Positions 25,671 to 34,924 of a stretch of 64,000 bases of DNA are shown here, piece after piece (within the stretch, counting starts at the first letter, position 1; each line of letters opens with the position of its first letter). This DNA is from JABCZH01 sp963803775 (GTDB lineage Bacteria > Acidobacteriota > Terriglobia > Terriglobales > Acidobacteriaceae). The notes beneath the pieces are model-generated. The model was not told the origin of the DNA. It saw nothing but the letters and a program-made list of their open reading frames with translations, and did not search any database. The position numbers were made by a program, and so were the translations under genes. The DNA lies in the NCBI GenBank assembly GCA_963803775.1, contig CAWDNS010000001.1:62001-126000 (forward strand). The letters are read 5' to 3'.

Positions 25671-27977
25671 ATGAGTGCGAGTCCAAAGACAGCCTTGGAT
25701 GCTGGAGCGAGCGTAGTCACGCTGACCTCGACCTCATTGCGCGTCGCGCCTCCAACCACCTCAAGCGGTGAGGCCTTGCAAGCTTTGCTGGCTTTTTCCG
25801 CGCTGCACCAGCAGATCCGCCATCGTCGCCTGCATGAGAAGCAGGATGGCACACACGCAAATCCCGATGGTTGGCAACTGGAGCATTTCGTCCTGGATGA
25901 AGTTTTGCAGTTAGTGGCGGAGCGCGCACTGGCAATCACGGGAGCGGATGGGGTGGCCATCGCTCTTGCTGAGGGTGACGCGATCCACTGCCGGGCCACT
26001 GCAGGAAAGGTAAGACCCGATGCGGGCGTGCGCCTGGATCCGAACTCTGGATTTTCCGGGGCGTGTCTATCGTCGGGGCAGGCAATCCGCTGTGACGATT
26101 CGGAAACCGACTCACGGGTGAATGCCGAGTCCTGCCGCGCTCTGGGTACGCGCTCCATGGTAGCGGTACCACTCTCGGCAAAGCAGACGAACATTGGCCT
26201 CGTGGAAGTTTTCTCCACCGAGCCGTACGGGTTCAATGACAGCGATGTCCGTAGTCTGACTTTGCTGGCGGAACTGATTCTCGCTGCACTGCGTCCGGAG
26301 GAGGAAGACCGGCTGGCAGAAATCTCGCGGCGTGTGGTGGCGCGAGCGCCGGTAGCGGTAAGCGCTCTGGTTCCAGTTGAGGGGAATCACGCCGAGCAAG
26401 ATCCTATTGTGCAGGACCACACTGAAGAAGATCAGCCCCAGCAGAGTCAGATCGCACAGGGCGAATCCGAGACGACTCAACCCCAGGAAACTCAGCCCGA
26501 AATAAAAGAATCGGACATTGACACCGAGGTCGAAGAAGCAGAGCCCGCGGCGGCAATTGCTACAGTTTCAGAATACGGGACGGTGACGAATTCCCGACCG
26601 GGCTTATTGGTGGTCGTGACCTTGGTCGTTATCGCACTCGCCCTGGGAACTGGGCTGTGGTGGAAGATTCGTCAGCATGCGGCGTCTGTTGCTTCTACGC
26701 CGCGGAAGGCTGCCCCGGCGCGGACGAACTTTACTCCGACGCCTCAGATGCAAGCAACGATCACAGAGCCATCAGCTGAACCTGCCGAGTCTGAGCAGGA
26801 AGAAAACGTCCAGGAAGCGCCAACAACAACCTCCGGCGGAAGGCCGGAAGTCACCGGTCTCAGGCACTGGTCATCGGCGGATTCGAGTACGGTCGTCATT
26901 GATCTGCAAGATCAGGTGCAGTATGAGGCGCACCGGCTCTCGCACCCTGAACGAATCTATCTGGACCTACCCGATACCCGGCTAGTGGCCTCACTCCTTA
27001 ACAAGACGATTGACGTAGGCGACGCGCTGCTGCAGCGTGTTCGCGTTGCCCAGCCAACGCACGGCGTGACCCGCGTGGTCCTGGAAACCAAAGGAGCCTC
27101 GAATTTTTCCGTAAGTCTGGAGCCGAATCCGTATCGGCTGGTGATTGAATTGAGGACGATTGAATCCGGGCCCAAGCCGCGAGCGAAGGTTGAGCTCTTT
27201 GGGCCGATGGATCAGGCATCACAGCCTCCACTTCTAGCACTGAACGCGAGAAATGGGATACCCTCTCCCAGATCAGTTTTAGACCCGAAGCTCCGTATCG
27301 TACTAGACGCTGGCCATGGCGGATGGGACCTGGGAACCGTGGGGCGGAAAGGCTTGCTGGAAAAGGATCTGGTCCTCGACATCGTGGAACGCTTGGGCAA
27401 GCTGGTGGAAAACAGATTGGCCGCTTCGGTGATCTATACCCGCACCGACGACAACTACATTGCCCTGGAAAAGCGCGCTGAAATCGCCAATCTGGCGAAG
27501 GCGAATCTGTTCCTTTCGATCCACGCCAACTACAGCGACTTCCCTTCCGCGCGCGGAGTGGAAACCTACTACACCAATACCTATTCGTCGGTAAGGGCCC
27601 GCAGCCACGATGATGGCGAACTAGAAGCCACCGCCGCAGGTGTCGATTGGACGAATGTCGACATAAAAGAAAAAGTTCACGAATCGAAGCTGCTGGCGGT
27701 CAGCATTCAGCGAGCGCTCTACGGTACCTTGTCGGCAACTAATCCCGGACTTCCCAATCGCGGGGTGAAGCAGGCACAGTACGTAGTGTTGACGGGCACC
27801 TCAATGCCCGCGGTCCTCGCCGAAGTTTCGTTCGTCAGCAGTCCCACCGACGAGAATAATCTTCAGAGTTCAAGCTACCGCCAGCGCATTGCGGAAGCCC
27901 TGTATCAAGGTGTGGCCCGCTATGCCGAGGATAGCCGGGTAAAGATGGCTAGTGCCGAGAGGCCGTTGGGACAGTAA
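25671..27977 (+). CDS. GAF-transmembrane-AMIN-N-acetylmuramoyl-L-alanine amidase
   Basis: A 768-residue protein with an unusual order. Residues about 70-205 are a GAF domain with four cysteines at 107, 132, 141 and 155 (HCRATAG, SGACLS, IRCDDSETDSRV, ESCRALGTRSM). A Gln/Glu-rich linker precedes one transmembrane helix at about 311-331 (LLVVVTLVVIALALGTGLWW). An AMIN domain (about 395-500) follows, then an Amidase_3 catalytic domain with zinc ligands in VLDAGHGG, LLEKDL and LSIHANYSD and the catalytic Glu in VLAEVSF. The GAF part should be cytoplasmic and the amidase periplasmic, so an internal signal may control peptidoglycan cleavage. ATG 25671 is preferred to TTG 25644. Confidence 0.9.
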   Translation: MSASPKTALDAGASVVTLTSTSLRVAPPTTSSGEALQALLAFSALHQQIRHRRLHEKQDGTHANPDGWQLEHFVLDEVLQLVAERALAITGADGVAIALAEGDAIHCRATAGKVRPDAGVRLDPNSGFSGACLSSGQAIRCDDSETDSRVNAESCRALGTRSMVAVPLSAKQTNIGLVEVFSTEPYGFNDSDVRSLTLLAELILAALRPEEEDRLAEISRRVVARAPVAVSALVPVEGNHAEQDPIVQDHTEEDQPQQSQIAQGESETTQPQETQPEIKESDIDTEVEEAEPAAAIATVSEYGTVTNSRPGLLVVVTLVVIALALGTGLWWKIRQHAASVASTPRKAAPARTNFTPTPQMQATITEPSAEPAESEQEENVQEAPTTTSGGRPEVTGLRHWSSADSSTVVIDLQDQVQYEAHRLSHPERIYLDLPDTRLVASLLNKTIDVGDALLQRVRVAQPTHGVTRVVLETKGASNFSVSLEPNPYRLVIELRTIESGPKPRAKVELFGPMDQASQPPLLALNARNGIPSPRSVLDPKLRIVLDAGHGGWDLGTVGRKGLLEKDLVLDIVERLGKLVENRLAASVIYTRTDDNYIALEKRAEIANLAKANLFLSIHANYSDFPSARGVETYYTNTYSSVRARSHDDGELEATAAGVDWTNVDIKEKVHESKLLAVSIQRALYGTLSATNPGLPNRGVKQAQYVVLTGTSMPAVLAEVSFVSSPTDENNLQSSSYRQRIAEALYQGVARYAEDSRVKMASAERPLGQ

Positions 27978-27999
27978 AGTTCCCCAAAACTCAAGAACA

Positions 28000-28052
28000 C
28001 CACGGATAGCTACGAATTAGCACCGATAAGCTTGATTCGTGTGAATCCGTGG
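28000..28052. repeat. intergenic inverted repeat CCACGGAT/ATCCGTGG
   Basis: CCACGGAT at 28000-28007 and ATCCGTGG at 28045-28052 flank a 37-bp centre in the convergent gap between the amidase and yceI-like genes. The wider text (GATTCGTGTGAATCCGTGG) resembles a short palindromic element I associate with intergenic DNA of related genomes; only one copy was noticed here. Confidence 0.45.
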
Positions 28053-28076
28053 AAATCGGTGGCCAGTCCAATTCAG

Positions 28077-28679
28077 TTACTGCGCTTTCGTATTCTTAAT
28101 CAGTTCCAGGTCGAGGGAGATCGAGACCTCATCGGCGACGGCCACCCCGCCCGATTCCATCACTTCGTTCCAGATGATGTTGAATTTTTTGCGGCTGATT
28201 TGAGTGCTTGCGCTGAGGCCGATTTTCTCATTGCCGCGGGGATCGCGGATGGGCGCGCTCGGACCGTCGACATCCAAAACCACTTCTTGTGTGATGGCGT
28301 TGATGGTCAGATCGCCGGTTATTTTAAGTTTGCCCTCACCGGCAGACTCCACTCGCCTCGACTTGAACTTCATCATGGGATAGTGGGCTACATCGAAAAA
28401 ATCGGCGGTCTTCAATTGCGCGTCGCGCTTGGCGACTCCGGTGTTCACAGTGGAGCAGTCGATGGTGGCATCCACACTGTCCCGCGTCGGGTCTTTCGGA
28501 TCATAAATCACTAATCCGTTGACGCCGGTGAATTCGCCGCGCACCGTCGAGATCATCATGTGGCGAACGCTAAAATGCGTGCCACTGTGGTTCGGATCGA
28601 TCCGCCAACTGTTCTCCTGAGCGCTCAGGGAAAGGGAAAAGATTAGAAATATACCGAAGGTAATGAGAAGTCTGCGCAT
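28077..28679 (-). CDS. YceI family periplasmic protein
   Basis: The 200-residue protein has a signal peptide (LLITFGIFLIFSLSLSAQ) and a YceI lipocalin-like domain: WRIDPNHSGTHFSVRHMMIS, TVRGEFTGVNGLVIYD, IDCSTVNTGVAKRDAQLKT, and DFFDVAHYPMMKFKS. Family members bind polyisoprenoids in the periplasm; the physiological role is not settled. GGGGAC about 6 nt before the ATG serves as ribosome binding site. It may be co-oriented with the YVTN propeller gene upstream. Confidence 0.93.
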   Translation of the reverse strand: MRRLLITFGIFLIFSLSLSAQENSWRIDPNHSGTHFSVRHMMISTVRGEFTGVNGLVIYDPKDPTRDSVDATIDCSTVNTGVAKRDAQLKTADFFDVAHYPMMKFKSRRVESAGEGKLKITGDLTINAITQEVVLDVDGPSAPIRDPRGNEKIGLSASTQISRKKFNIIWNEVMESGGVAVADEVSISLDLELIKNTKAQ

Positions 28680-28744
28680 TGTTCGTCCCCAATGAATTGC
28701 ATGTAGTTGTTTACCTCAGATCAGTGAGTTGGTCACGACAACGT

Positions 28745-29785
28745 TCACGGCGCCAGCGTGATGATGCCCCAAGGTCCACGACTGACCTTAACCTTCTGGA
28801 CTACCTTCTGGCTGGCAAGATCAACTACAGAAATGTCGTTCGAAGGCCCATTGGCGGTGTAGAGGGTCTTGCCGTCAGGCGAAAGAGCGATGCCCCATGG
28901 ACGCTCTCCCACTTCAAACGAACCGCTGACCTGGTTGGTTGCCGTGTCAATGACGAAAACCTTGTGTCCGCGGCCGGTGCTCACGTAAAGCGTGGAAGCA
29001 TCGGGAGAGAGCAACACTGCCATCGGCTTAATCACCCCGGGCTGTCCCAGGGAGATGGTTTGAATGGCTTCGTGCTTGACCGAATCCACTACGGTCACGG
29101 CGCCGTCATTCTCAGCGTTGACGTATGCTCGTGAGCCGTCGGGCAGAAACGCAACCGAACGTGGACGACGTCCAACTTTAAACGTCTTGAGGACCTTCCC
29201 CGCGGCAACGTCGATTACTGAAATCGTTCCTGTATCTTCGGAGGTAACATAGACAAACTTGCCGTTCGGCGTGAACTTGACTCCCTCGGGTTCTTCTCCA
29301 ACCGGGAAGGTCTTGGTGATCTTCTCTGTGGCCACGTCGATCATGGTGGCCATCGAATCGTCTTCATTGGAGACAACGATGAATCGGCCATCCTTACTGA
29401 GGTCGAAGTTTTCCGGGTCCTTTCCGCTTTGAATAAGCCGGAGCAACTTGCCCTGCCGCACATCAAACACGCCGATGCCATCGGCACTTCTGTCGGGCGG
29501 TGGCAGCTTGCTCTCATCCACTCCCGGGCCGCCGATGGGAGAACCGCTCAGCGCCACATAGATCGTCTTTCCGTCGGGGCTGGCATGAATTCCGCGTGGA
29601 CGCTTGCCCAGTGGAATGGTGGCAAGTAGTTCAAGAGTGGTACCGTCAATCACACTGAGATCGCCAGAGTTTTCGTTGGTCACGTAAATGCGAAACCCTG
29701 GCTGAGTTGTCTTATCAAGCGAACTCGCCGTGATGGCAAGCAGCAGACAAATCGTGAGGACTAAGAGTCGTGTCGGGTGATTCAT
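28745..29785 (-). CDS. secreted YVTN beta-propeller repeat protein (YncE-like)
   Basis: A 346-residue protein with a signal peptide (LLVLTICLLLAITASS) followed by seven or so beta-propeller blades. Repeat hallmarks are RIYVTNENSGDLSVIDGTTL, KFVYVTSEDTGTISVIDVA, RAYVNAENDGAVTVVDSV and KTLYTANGPSNDISVVDLA. Such proteins act in the periplasm or outside, often as ligand-binding or structural proteins, and no enzymatic residues are visible. GGGAGAAAG directly upstream of the ATG is a good ribosome binding site, and TACAAT lies at 29812-29817 on the minus strand as a probable -10 box. Confidence 0.92.
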   Translation of the reverse strand: MNHPTRLLVLTICLLLAITASSLDKTTQPGFRIYVTNENSGDLSVIDGTTLELLATIPLGKRPRGIHASPDGKTIYVALSGSPIGGPGVDESKLPPPDRSADGIGVFDVRQGKLLRLIQSGKDPENFDLSKDGRFIVVSNEDDSMATMIDVATEKITKTFPVGEEPEGVKFTPNGKFVYVTSEDTGTISVIDVAAGKVLKTFKVGRRPRSVAFLPDGSRAYVNAENDGAVTVVDSVKHEAIQTISLGQPGVIKPMAVLLSPDASTLYVSTGRGHKVFVIDTATNQVSGSFEVGERPWGIALSPDGKTLYTANGPSNDISVVDLASQKVVQKVKVSRGPWGIITLAP

Positions 29786-29872
29786 CTTTCTCCCTTAGAA
29801 GCTAAAAGTCTATTGTACCGTCGCAGATGGGCAGACGGAGATGACCACAAATAAAGCTTGCTTGGGTGTGAA

Positions 29873-31984
29873 TCAGTGGCCAGGGCTGACAGGAACTCCA
29901 CCATACTTCTGCAGCCACTTCAATTCTTCCCGCACTTTGATCTTGCCGTGCCAGGGGTCCTTCTCCAAGCTGTGGCCTTCGCCGGGGAAGATGAGCAACG
30001 AACTGGGAACACCCAAGTTGTGCAGAGCGTGGTCCAGCAAATATGCTTCCGCCACAGCCACACGGATATCATCGGCACCGGCCACAATGAGCGTCGGCGT
30101 GCGAACTTTATCCATCTGAAATATCGCGGCTTCATCCTGATAACGCTGCGGAACTTCCCAGGGCAGCCCGCCGAGATCGAAGGCATCGTCGAAGCTGGTG
30201 TCGTCGTTGCCCCAGTTGGCGACGTTCTCCACTGCCCCCGCACCGGTGACGGCGGCTTTGAAGCGTGTAGTCTGGGTAATCAGCCAGTTCGTCATATATC
30301 CTCCATAGCTGTAGCCGCCGACGGCGAGATGATTGGGATCGGCGATGCCGTCCTTCACTAGCGCGTCGACACCTTCAAGAATATCTTTGCCAGGCCGTGA
30401 GACGATCTCCGGCACCATCTGCTGGAGGAATTTGTCACCATAGCCACAACTCCCGCGATAATTCGGCTGGAACACCAGCCAACCTTGGGTTGCTGCCATG
30501 CGCTCCCAGCGATACCAATCGGCCTGGAAATGATTGCCGTCAGTGTCGTCCACATCGTCCGGGCCGCCATGGATAAGCACAAACATTGGCAGATTGCGAG
30601 CTTCGAACTTTCCCGGCGGATAGATCAACATACCTTCGACGGTCGTGCCATCGTCGGCTGTCCAGCGATAGGGCTTGCCTTTGGGCAGATCGCGCTCCGT
30701 AAACAGTCGATTGAACGAAGTAATGGGCCGGGCGTCGGCGAGAGTAGCTATGCTTTCGGCGATATACACTTCGTTGGGTTTGTCTAGCGATGAATGAATA
30801 AATGCAATGCGCGGTGAATGCGCAGCGGTTGTGATTCTCTCGTAGGTGCCGGGCCATCCCGCAAGTTTGGAGAACGGCGCAGACGGATTGGCTTCGGCGT
30901 AAAGCTGCACTTCCGTGCCTAACCGTCCGGCGGCGACGACGCCATCGGGACTGTCCGCATACGCGCCCACCGCGCCCTCGAAATCGGCTGTCCAGCGTTT
31001 GATTTCACCGCTATCAGCGTCGGCCCAGTAAAGGCGAGTTTGTGTGTCGTGATACTTCCCTTCCACCGAACCGTACTCCACTTGAAAAAAGATGTGCTGG
31101 CTATCCATTGCCCAGCGCATGCTTTGTTCGACGCCCTGATTTCGCGTGACCTGATGAGGCGGACGATTGGCAGACGCATTGGCCAAGTCCACGGTATAGA
31201 TCTCGAACTCTTCAACTTTTTCTTCGCGCTGGGAGATCGACTCGGTCAGCAGGGCCAGTCGGCGGCCATCGGGCGAAGCTTTCAGGGTTTGAATCCGCCA
31301 CGGCGAACTGGCGAGGGCGCGAGCGCCCGCGTTCACGCCGGTAGCGTCGTCTGACTTATCCTTCGAAGTTCCTCGATCTGTGTGACGGGCCAGAGCAGCG
31401 GCAAGGTCAACGCTGAAAATCATGTCGCCCCGTTCGGCGGCGCGGTACTGAATGACGTCCTTCCATTCTTTTTTGTAGGCATCTTTTTGTTCATGAGTCC
31501 AAGGGATGCGGGTCGCGAAGTAGAGGGAGTGCGCGTCCCCCGACCAAGCAAAAGCGTGAACGCTTTCATCCCCTCCGGTCACTGGAAAGGCTTCGCCTCC
31601 AGACGGCGAGATGAGATAAAGCTGCGTCGCCCCGTCACTAGAATCGTCGCCAGAATCGTTCCCATTTTTTCGTTCGGAGAGGAATGCGATCCAGCGGCCA
31701 TCGGGGGACCACTGCGGCGCATCGTCGTGACCGGTCTGGGTCAATTGCGTGAGCGTGCCGGTGCCCCCATCGCGATAGAGCCAAAGGTCGTCGCGATAGA
31801 TATTCTGGCTCCAATCGGCCCGCTCGGTCTTAAATACCAGCGAGTGCCCATCAGGAGAAAGTTGCAAGTCAGAAATATCGACCGAATCAAAGAATTCGTC
31901 GAGCGTCAGCTTGGGTTTGTCGGCGGCATGGGAGAAAGTTGCGATGAGGAGCAACATCGCGCGAAGACGGTTTCTGTTCAGCAT
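29873..31984 (-). CDS. S9 family peptidase (prolyl oligopeptidase / acylaminoacyl peptidase type)
   Basis: A 703-residue serine peptidase with a signal peptide (RLRAMLLLIATFSHA). Residues about 30-430 form a WD40-like propeller (LQLSPDGHSLVFKTERAD, PQWSPDGRWIAFLSERK). The C-terminal alpha/beta-hydrolase domain has the oxyanion region VLIHGGPDD, nucleophile GGYSYGGYMTNWL, Asp in VAGADDIRV and His in FPGEGHSL. It should trim peptides outside the cytoplasm. A longer frame reaches 32212 but overlaps a promoter; ATG 31984 gives the signal peptide. Confidence 0.93.
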   Translation of the reverse strand: MLNRNRLRAMLLLIATFSHAADKPKLTLDEFFDSVDISDLQLSPDGHSLVFKTERADWSQNIYRDDLWLYRDGGTGTLTQLTQTGHDDAPQWSPDGRWIAFLSERKNGNDSGDDSSDGATQLYLISPSGGEAFPVTGGDESVHAFAWSGDAHSLYFATRIPWTHEQKDAYKKEWKDVIQYRAAERGDMIFSVDLAAALARHTDRGTSKDKSDDATGVNAGARALASSPWRIQTLKASPDGRRLALLTESISQREEKVEEFEIYTVDLANASANRPPHQVTRNQGVEQSMRWAMDSQHIFFQVEYGSVEGKYHDTQTRLYWADADSGEIKRWTADFEGAVGAYADSPDGVVAAGRLGTEVQLYAEANPSAPFSKLAGWPGTYERITTAAHSPRIAFIHSSLDKPNEVYIAESIATLADARPITSFNRLFTERDLPKGKPYRWTADDGTTVEGMLIYPPGKFEARNLPMFVLIHGGPDDVDDTDGNHFQADWYRWERMAATQGWLVFQPNYRGSCGYGDKFLQQMVPEIVSRPGKDILEGVDALVKDGIADPNHLAVGGYSYGGYMTNWLITQTTRFKAAVTGAGAVENVANWGNDDTSFDDAFDLGGLPWEVPQRYQDEAAIFQMDKVRTPTLIVAGADDIRVAVAEAYLLDHALHNLGVPSSLLIFPGEGHSLEKDPWHGKIKVREELKWLQKYGGVPVSPGH

Positions 31985-31995
31985 GGTTGAACAGA

Positions 31996-32024
31996 GGTAT
32001 ATCGCGACCGGGCGGGGATTGCAA
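31996..32024 (-). promoter_or_regulatory. sigma-70-type promoter of the S9 peptidase gene
   Basis: On the minus strand TTGCAA (32019-32024), a 17-nt spacer and TATACC (31996-32001) lie 11 nt before the ATG. The expected leader is about 4 nt, with no Shine-Dalgarno sequence. Confidence 0.45.
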
Positions 32025-32097
32025 ACCACCGAAATCAGCCTCGCAGACGATATTGCTAAGGGTGAGCTACGCCCGGTGCCAACCGGAAACAAGACCC

Positions 32098-33219
32098 TTA
32101 ATTGAGTATGTTGACAAGGCGAGAGCGCTGCGGCCGGAAAGGACGGTCGGTGATTTGGCCTTCGAACCTGGCCGCCCAGCGCCCAGGGAGAGCGGTCGCA
32201 CAGGACGGACAACGCCCATCCGGCGTGAGGCGGTAATCCTCCACAAAATAACTATGGCGGCGGATCAATGTGTCGCCACAATTCTGGCAGTGGGTGTTCT
32301 CTTGTTCGCCGAGCATTCCGGGCAAATTGCCGGCATAAACGTAACGTAAGCCAGCTTTCTTTCCAATCTGCGCTGCGCGCAGAAGGTCTGCGGGCCGGGT
32401 GTTGTCCGGATCCTCCATTTTGTAATCTTTATGAAAAGCCGTCACATGCCACGGGATGTCGGGAGACACGCCGGCAAGAAATTCAGCTAACCCGTGCAAC
32501 TCGTCTTCGGAATCGTTGAACCCGGGAATCAGCAGGGTGACGATCTCCAGCCAAATACCCATCTGATGCAAGCTGCGGATAGTTTCGAGGATCGGCCCAA
32601 TCCGTCCGCCCAGTTGGTGATAACGGCGATCGTCAAAACTCTTGAGGTCAACTTTGTAGAGATCAATCCATGGACGCAGATATTCGAGCACTTGCGGTGT
32701 GCCGTTGCCGTTCGAGACGAATCCGGTTACCAGGCCGGCGGCCTTGGCTTCTTTGAACACGGCTACGGCCCATTCGCTGGTGATCAGCGGCTCGTTGTAA
32801 GTGCTGACCAGGACTTTCGCACCCTGGCGGAGTGCGTCTTGCACCAGCGCTTCGGGTGAAGCTTCGAGCGGTGGAGAAACGGCATCGGGATCGCGCAACG
32901 CTTGCGAGGTAACCCAGTTCTGACAGTACCCGCAGTGCAGGTCGCATCCCAACATGCCGAAGCTATACGCCAGCGCCCCAGGGTAGGCGTGAAAGAACGG
33001 CTTTTTCTCAATGGGATCGCACTGCACCCCGCCCACATAGCCCCAGGGCACATAGAGAGTTCCACTGTGGTTGTAGCGCACCTTGCAGACACCCGGTTGC
33101 CCGTCTGGGATGGGGCAGCAATGCCCACAGGCGTAGCAGCGCACACGATTGCGGTCTAGCTTTTCGTAAAGCTCGCCTTCGCGGACGTTCTTGTAAACGA
33201 TTTCGCGTAGGGTCGGCAC
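32098..33219 (-). CDS. amrS: AmmeMemoRadiSam-system radical SAM enzyme
   Basis: The 373-residue protein matches the radical SAM member of the AmmeMemoRadiSam set. It has an N-terminal cysteine-rich segment (CYACGHCCPIPDGQPGVC), the radical SAM cluster motif CDLHCGYCQNW, STYNEPLITSEW, and a C-terminal zinc-ribbon-like region (CQNCGD, CPSC). The family often co-occurs with Memo-like and AMMECR1-like genes, none of which are in this window; the reaction is unclear. GTG 33219 is preceded by AAAGG with 6 nt spacing, and a TAGAAT -10-like box lies at 33237-33242. Confidence 0.9.
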   Translation of the reverse strand: MPTLREIVYKNVREGELYEKLDRNRVRCYACGHCCPIPDGQPGVCKVRYNHSGTLYVPWGYVGGVQCDPIEKKPFFHAYPGALAYSFGMLGCDLHCGYCQNWVTSQALRDPDAVSPPLEASPEALVQDALRQGAKVLVSTYNEPLITSEWAVAVFKEAKAAGLVTGFVSNGNGTPQVLEYLRPWIDLYKVDLKSFDDRRYHQLGGRIGPILETIRSLHQMGIWLEIVTLLIPGFNDSEDELHGLAEFLAGVSPDIPWHVTAFHKDYKMEDPDNTRPADLLRAAQIGKKAGLRYVYAGNLPGMLGEQENTHCQNCGDTLIRRHSYFVEDYRLTPDGRCPSCATALPGRWAARFEGQITDRPFRPQRSRLVNILN

Positions 33220-33264
33220 GGAGCACCTTTGTTGTGATTCTAAACCCGACTCGCGTGGAAGCCG

Positions 33265-34848
33265 TTACTGCAATGTGGACTGGGTTTTTGCCGGATGCTG
33301 CGCCGTCCAGTCACTTGCTTCTTTCCGAGCCACGGCAATCTGGCTCGGGGTTAGACGAGACGCGAGCAGCACAATCCGCGACTTACTGGTTGCGTCTCCC
33401 CCAGCCTGCGCCAGAAAGGTCCAGAAATATGCGCGGACAGGATCGGCCGCTACGCCGCGGCCAGCCCAGTAGCAGTCACCCAACATGGCCTGCGCCGCAA
33501 CGTTGCCCTGCTCGGCAGCCAGGGAGAACCAACGCACAGCCTGTCCATAGTCCTGAGAAACCTGGTCGCCCGTCCAGTAGCGCTCGCCGATGTCAAACTG
33601 CGCGACGGGGTCGCCGCCAGCAGCCAGCTTTTGCAGTGCCTCCAGCTTAGATGCCGAAGCCGCCGGCGGCGCGGCTGCTTGCGGCAGCGACGCCGCAGAA
33701 CCGACATCATTGCGGCTGATCGTGCTCCAATATTGCGTCACCCAACGCTGCTTCACCCACGGCTGCGACGCCCACAGCAAGGCAAGGAGTGCGATCGCCA
33801 GGCTTGCCAGGAGAACGTTGCGGGAGGGGGAGAGTTGAAGAATGGGAAGATCGGCCGGAGTCTCCACCGGAAATTCGTCGTCAACGCTGGCCGTGGAGGC
33901 CGCGGGAGACACCGATTCCGGGAAGCTGGCACGCAGTACCGCCGTGGAAACCACTTCGGTCAAGTGCTGCACCGCGAGCTCGTGATCGGGCTGAAAAATG
34001 TCAGGAAGGGGAGAAAAAACTTCGATGAGTCCGACGACCATGCCCTGCCTGCGGATGGGAGCGGCGATCATGGAGCGGATGCCGAGGGCACGGCAGCTCT
34101 CACGATCAACCCGGGAATCGGTTTCCGAATCGTCACAGCGCAGCAGCATGCCGGAGCGCACACATTCTCCCGAAAAACCTGAGCCAACTCGCAGCCGCAC
34201 ACCCACTGGGGGAGCATTGGGACCAGCCGTCGCCCGGCAGATCATGTCAGCTCCATCTGTCAGACCGATGGCCGCCGCAGTCGATCGTGTGAAAGCTTGC
34301 GCCCGGCGCGCGATCAATTGCAACGCAGCGTCCAAGTCTGGCCCGAGCGATTCGACTTCTTTTCGTACCGCTGCCAGTGCGGTAAGAACGGAAGTATGGT
34401 CGGGTTCGATTTCTCCCCACGGATCTGGTTGATCTATCACTCGGGTTTCGGCAGCTTGATCGGCGCAACCTGCCAGCGCATCGGCGAAGAGCCACTTCTT
34501 AAGGGATTGGAGCGATTCGGGAGTTAGTTCGAGAAAGTGCACACCGGCGCGCCCATGGGCATCCGACCAGATCACGGTTCCGGTGGTCTGGATTGAGGTG
34601 TTCGTTTCCGGAAGATCGAGAAACAGGTTCTCTTCACGCCCAGCTTCAAGCGGCGATGCGGTTTGAATTGCCATACCGTCTTCGCTGAGATCGACGATCT
34701 CGCAGAGATCCGGATTTGCATGCAGAGCGGGGTTCAACCCGACGTAAGCCGGAAGGTGAAGTTTGTGGCGCACACGCCTCCGGCGCTCTGCCTGAGGATG
34801 CGAGGTTGGCTGGCCAATCTCCGCCGGATTAGACCCGAGGGACTGCAT
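33265..34848 (-). CDS. PilZ-GAF-transmembrane-Sel1 repeat protein
   Basis: A 527-residue protein of four modules. PilZ (about 20-125) has ERRRRVRHKL and VDLSEDGMAIQ, the RxxxR and DxSxxG elements for cyclic-di-GMP. GAF (about 150-305) has Cys at 204, 229, 238 and 252 in the same spacing as the amidase GAF. A transmembrane helix follows (VLLASLAIALLALLWA, about 345-360). Sel1-like repeats (about 405-500) read AQFDIGERYWTGDQVSQDYG and AQAMLGDCYWAGRGV. Topology suggests a cytoplasmic PilZ-GAF sensor with outer Sel1 repeats as a protein-docking platform. Confidence 0.87.
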   Translation of the reverse strand: MQSLGSNPAEIGQPTSHPQAERRRRVRHKLHLPAYVGLNPALHANPDLCEIVDLSEDGMAIQTASPLEAGREENLFLDLPETNTSIQTTGTVIWSDAHGRAGVHFLELTPESLQSLKKWLFADALAGCADQAAETRVIDQPDPWGEIEPDHTSVLTALAAVRKEVESLGPDLDAALQLIARRAQAFTRSTAAAIGLTDGADMICRATAGPNAPPVGVRLRVGSGFSGECVRSGMLLRCDDSETDSRVDRESCRALGIRSMIAAPIRRQGMVVGLIEVFSPLPDIFQPDHELAVQHLTEVVSTAVLRASFPESVSPAASTASVDDEFPVETPADLPILQLSPSRNVLLASLAIALLALLWASQPWVKQRWVTQYWSTISRNDVGSAASLPQAAAPPAASASKLEALQKLAAGGDPVAQFDIGERYWTGDQVSQDYGQAVRWFSLAAEQGNVAAQAMLGDCYWAGRGVAADPVRAYFWTFLAQAGGDATSKSRIVLLASRLTPSQIAVARKEASDWTAQHPAKTQSTLQ

Positions 34849-34924
34849 ACTGCTGTTGGGTACATCTTACTCCAGCGGGTGCGGCAGCTCCGCCCATAGG
34901 TTCACTTGAAACCTTTGTCGGATC

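Noticed and set aside
31985..32212. 76-residue N-terminal extension of the S9 peptidase
   Set aside because: The segment holds a likely promoter, lacks a ribosome binding site and would bury the signal peptide.
32844..33377. open frames antisense to other genes across the window, e.g. opposite the radical SAM, S9 and M49 genes
   Set aside because: They lie wholly within well-supported genes on the other strand and carry no domain signatures.
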